DNA from: Mageeibacillus sp. UBA3708
GTDB taxonomy: Bacteria > Bacillota > Clostridia > Saccharofermentanales > Saccharofermentanaceae
Assembly (NCBI GenBank): GCA_002371375.1
Contig: DFIB01000036.1
Coordinates: 1 to 8,207 of the forward strand
DNA: 8,207 nucleotides
Direction of reading: 5' to 3'
The notes below the pieces were generated by a model. It did not search any database. It was given only the letters and a program-made list of their open reading frames with translations, and had not been told where the DNA came from. The position numbers were made by a program, and so were the translations under genes. Every line of letters starts with the position of its first letter. The stretch's first letter is position 1. Shown here piece after piece: positions 6,341 through 8,207 of this stretch.

Positions 6341-6387
6341 AAAGTAAACTAATTACTAATAATCACCCAAATCAAAAGGCTTTTTAA

Positions 6388-6406
6388 GGAATTAGCGGGA
6401 ATTAGC
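6388..6406. repeat. Short tandem repeat GGAATTAGC x2
   Basis: GGAATTAGC occurs at 6388-6396 and 6398-6406, a period of 10 bp, about one helical turn. It lies between the PNPOx-family gene and the diguanylate cyclase promoter, roughly 80-100 bp upstream of the predicted start. It could be a binding site for a protein using one face of the helix or a chance duplication. Confidence 0.3.
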
Positions 6407-6422
6407 CGTAAGAATCAGGGCC

Positions 6423-6460
6423 TGACATAGCAAATGCTATAACTATGCAAAGACATGTCA
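6423..6460 (-). other. Inverted repeats at the 3' end of the PNPOx-family gene
   Basis: The stop codon of the gene starts TGACAT (6460-6455), which pairs with ATGTCA (6428-6423). Inside lies a tighter hairpin, ATAGCA-TT-TGCTAT, at 6440-6427. These could form a 3' RNA structure that ends or protects the redox-gene transcript. There is no GC-rich stem followed by a U-run, so it is not a standard intrinsic terminator. No better terminator is visible in the 6265-6457 gap. Confidence 0.3.
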
Positions 6461-6850
6461 GAACTTCACCGTAACAGGAGCACTCGTAAATGAGCTGAAT
6501 ACAGCTGAAGCATCCTCAAAGTAAAAAACCTCAGTATTGCCGTCATCAGCCGAATACATATTCTGAAGCTCCGGGTATGCATCGAGCATTGCCCTGCGCG
6601 CCTCTGTCCTGTCATCTTCAACGAGCTTGCCTGACACCCGCAGCCATTCTCCGTTCTTGAATGCACATATCTCCACCTTCGGATTTGCGTGTATCTGTCT
6701 GGAAACATCCTTGACCTTGCCCGTCTGGATATAAAGCTTACCTTCAAATACATTTACCGTACCGAAAGGTCTGACCCTGGGCTGATCACCCTCAACAGTT
6801 GCAAGGTAATACGTCTGTGCCTCCTTAAGAAAATCAACTACTCTCTGCAT
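6458..6850 (-). CDS. Pyridoxamine 5'-phosphate oxidase-family (FMN-binding split barrel) protein
   Basis: A 130-residue protein of the small PNPOx-like split-barrel group, which includes NimC/NimA-like flavin reductases and heme- or F420-binding relatives. It opens with MQRVVDFLKEAQTYYLATVE, followed by PRVRPFGTVNVFEGKLYIQTG, the usual strand pattern of the flavin-binding barrel, and then VSRQIHANPKVEICAF. The length is usual for the stand-alone family and too short for true pyridoxamine phosphate oxidase, so a role in vitamin B6 synthesis is unlikely. GGGAGG lies 7 nt before the ATG. It starts 32 bp after the flavodiiron gene and is likely its operon partner. A role as a small flavoprotein in electron transfer or detoxification under oxidative or nitrosative stress is inferred from that context. 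The substrate is unknown. Confidence 0.85.
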   Translation of the reverse strand: MQRVVDFLKEAQTYYLATVEGDQPRVRPFGTVNVFEGKLYIQTGKVKDVSRQIHANPKVEICAFKNGEWLRVSGKLVEDDRTEARRAMLDAYPELQNMYSADDGNTEVFYFEDASAVFSSFTSAPVTVKF

Positions 6851-6857
6851 ATTGTAT

Positions 6858-6863
6858 CCTCCC
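6858..6863 (-). promoter_or_regulatory. Ribosome binding site of the PNPOx-family gene
   Basis: GGGAGG on the minus strand, 7 nt before the ATG at 6850. It lies in the 32-bp gap after the flavodiiron gene. Confidence 0.75.
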
Positions 6864-6882
6864 GGAATTATAAATTATAATG

Positions 6883-8207
6883 TTAACCTATCTGTTCAAA
6901 ATCAGCTGCACCATGCTTACAGAGCGGGCAAACAATGTCATCGGGGAGCTCGTCACCCTCGTATACATAACCGCAGACTTTACAGACCCAACCTTTTTTG
7001 CCTTCCGTCTCCGGCTTCGGCTTAACATTATTCTGATAATAAGTATATGTCATTGTCTCCTTGTCAGCGAGAACCCTGGCTTCAGTTATACTGCAAATAA
7101 ACATACCGTGTGTATCAAGATCAACATAATCCTCTACCTTCAGCGACATAAATGAATTGATGTATTTAGGCAGAAATACAAGTCCGTTATCTGAACGGAG
7201 TATCGTCTCACAACCTTCGAATTTGTCGGCATTGCGTCCGCTCCTGAATCCGAAATTCTCAAAAACCTTGAAGGGAGCCTCAACAGAAAGGCAGTTAACA
7301 TTCATCACACCGGTCTGCTTGATGACGTGATGGGAATAATTCTGTTTGTTGATCGTTACAGCGATCCTGTTCGGCGTATTAGTTACCTGTGTCACGGTGT
7401 TAACGATAAGTCCGTTATCCTTTTTGCCGTCATTTGATGTGACAACATAAAGACCGTATCCGATATTGAACAGTGCGGACAGGTCATTCTTATTCGCAGT
7501 ATCTTCCTTCTGAGCCAGATAATCCTGACACAGTTCCTTTGCCAAGGCATCAAGCTGCGCCTTGGAATCCTCATTGAGGGCTGACATGATCTTAACGTTA
7601 TTCTCTGCATAAGTGATGTTCTTTGATGACTCAAGCATCGACTTCATCGTCTTCAACGCCATAGGCGCCCACGAACCGTTCTCAATGAATGCAACAGTCT
7701 TATTCTTGAAGCCGCGCTCGGTCAAGTGATCTATGAACTGACGCATAAACGGGAAAATATCTGCATTGTAGGTTGTAGTAGCAAGTACAATACGGCCGTA
7801 TCTGAAGGCATCCTCAACACACTCAGCCATATCTTCCCTTGCCAGATCGTTTACAACAACCTTGGGACAGCCGTTATTCCGCAGTTTGTCTGCAAGCATC
7901 TCTACCGCAGTCTTCGTGTGTCCGTAGACAGACGTGTAGAATATCGCTATTCCTTCCGTCTCGACTCCGTATGATGACCATGTATCGTAGAGGTTCAGGT
8001 AAGGCGTCAGATCACCTGTAAGAACCGGACCGTGCAAAGGACAGATAGTCGCAATATCAAGTCCTGCCGCCTTCTTGAGTACTGACTGCACCTGTGCTCC
8101 GTACTTGCCCACAATACCGATGTAGTAACGGCGGGCCTCACATGCCCAGTCTTCCTCCACATCCAGAGCTCCGAACTTGCCGAATGCATCTGCCGAGAAA
8201 AGAACCT
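6883..8207 (-). CDS. Multidomain flavodiiron protein (diiron core end, flavodoxin, flavin reductase, rubredoxin), 5' part outside window
   Basis: Flavodiiron proteins reduce O2 to water or NO to N2O in the cytoplasm of anaerobes. The frame is open to the right edge, so the true start is outside; a GTG at 8160 is internal, because conserved sequence (VLFSADAFGKFGAL) precedes it. About 440 residues are visible. They begin with the end of the metallo-beta-lactamase-like diiron domain, with the bridging Asp in SADAFG (residue 6) and the iron-ligand His in CPLHGP (residue 58). Residues ~85-230 are a flavodoxin domain, with the FMN phosphate loop TSVYGHT at 91-97. Residues ~242-390 are a flavin-reductase-like split barrel (ALFNIGYGLYVVTS, then NTVTQVTNTPNRIAV). 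The C-terminus, residues ~404-440, is a short rubredoxin-type domain with CKVC and CPLC as four iron ligands. The fusion carries its own electron chain from reduced nicotinamide or flavin to the diiron site (inferred from the domains). Downstream is a small flavoprotein gene. Confidence 0.92.
   Translation of the reverse strand, partial: VLFSADAFGKFGALDVEEDWACEARRYYIGIVGKYGAQVQSVLKKAAGLDIATICPLHGPVLTGDLTPYLNLYDTWSSYGVETEGIAIFYTSVYGHTKTAVEMLADKLRNNGCPKVVVNDLAREDMAECVEDAFRYGRIVLATTTYNADIFPFMRQFIDHLTERGFKNKTVAFIENGSWAPMALKTMKSMLESSKNITYAENNVKIMSALNEDSKAQLDALAKELCQDYLAQKEDTANKNDLSALFNIGYGLYVVTSNDGKKDNGLIVNTVTQVTNTPNRIAVTINKQNYSHHVIKQTGVMNVNCLSVEAPFKVFENFGFRSGRNADKFEGCETILRSDNGLVFLPKYINSFMSLKVEDYVDLDTHGMFICSITEARVLADKETMTYTYYQNNVKPKPETEGKKGWVCKVCGYVYEGDELPDDIVCPLCKHGAADFEQIG

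Noticed and set aside
6867..6880. Doubled TATAAT-like sequence in the 32-bp gap, possible promoter for the PNPOx-family gene
   Set aside because: No acceptable -35 box at proper spacing was found on the minus strand, and the short gap fits simple co-transcription.
8158..8160. GTG as the start of the flavodiiron gene
   Set aside because: The frame stays open to the window edge and the 15 preceding codons encode the conserved SADAFG diiron segment, so the gene begins outside the window.

Overview
The window reads as chromosomal DNA of an anaerobic low-to-mid GC Clostridia member, probably Lachnospiraceae or a relative. The evidence is the protein style, AGGAGG-type ribosome binding sites, a Firmicutes-type phosphatidylserine synthase start and a multidomain clostridial flavodiiron protein. 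Genus is not determined. Every supported gene is on the minus strand, so transcription runs from high to low coordinates. No mobile element, CRISPR array or phage gene was seen.

From the right edge in transcription order: (1) The 3' part of a flavodiiron protein (diiron core end, flavodoxin, flavin reductase, rubredoxin), followed 32 bp later by a small FMN-binding split-barrel protein. Together they form an oxygen/NO or redox-stress pair. (2) A 193-bp intergenic region with a sigma-A-like promoter overlapped by paired TGATATCA palindromes. (3) A soluble diguanylate cyclase with a LacI-type sugar-binding sensor domain, a middle region ending in a GAF-like stretch, and an intact GGDEF domain with an I-site. 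A GNAT acetyltransferase follows after only 4 bp. (4) A tRNA-Val(CAC) gene whose promoter appears to lie inside the 3' end of the acetyltransferase gene. (5) A tightly packed operon that starts at an extended -10 promoter abutting the first ATG. It holds a CarS-type CTP:phospholipid cytidylyltransferase homologue, a large three-part PEP-synthase-like phosphotransferase and, overlapping by ATGA, the 5' end of a phosphatidylserine synthase that runs off the left edge.

The phospholipid operon is the most unusual part. Its first enzyme should make a CDP-activated lipid and its last should exchange CMP for serine. Between them sits a phosphotransferase with ATP-grasp, a long substrate domain and a swivelling phosphohistidine domain, but no PEP/pyruvate TIM barrel. 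That is the layout of rifampin phosphotransferase rather than of true PEP synthase. Its position suggests a substrate linked to lipid or headgroup metabolism, which is an inference. The CarS-like gene also lacks a Shine-Dalgarno sequence and is predicted to be transcribed as a leaderless mRNA.
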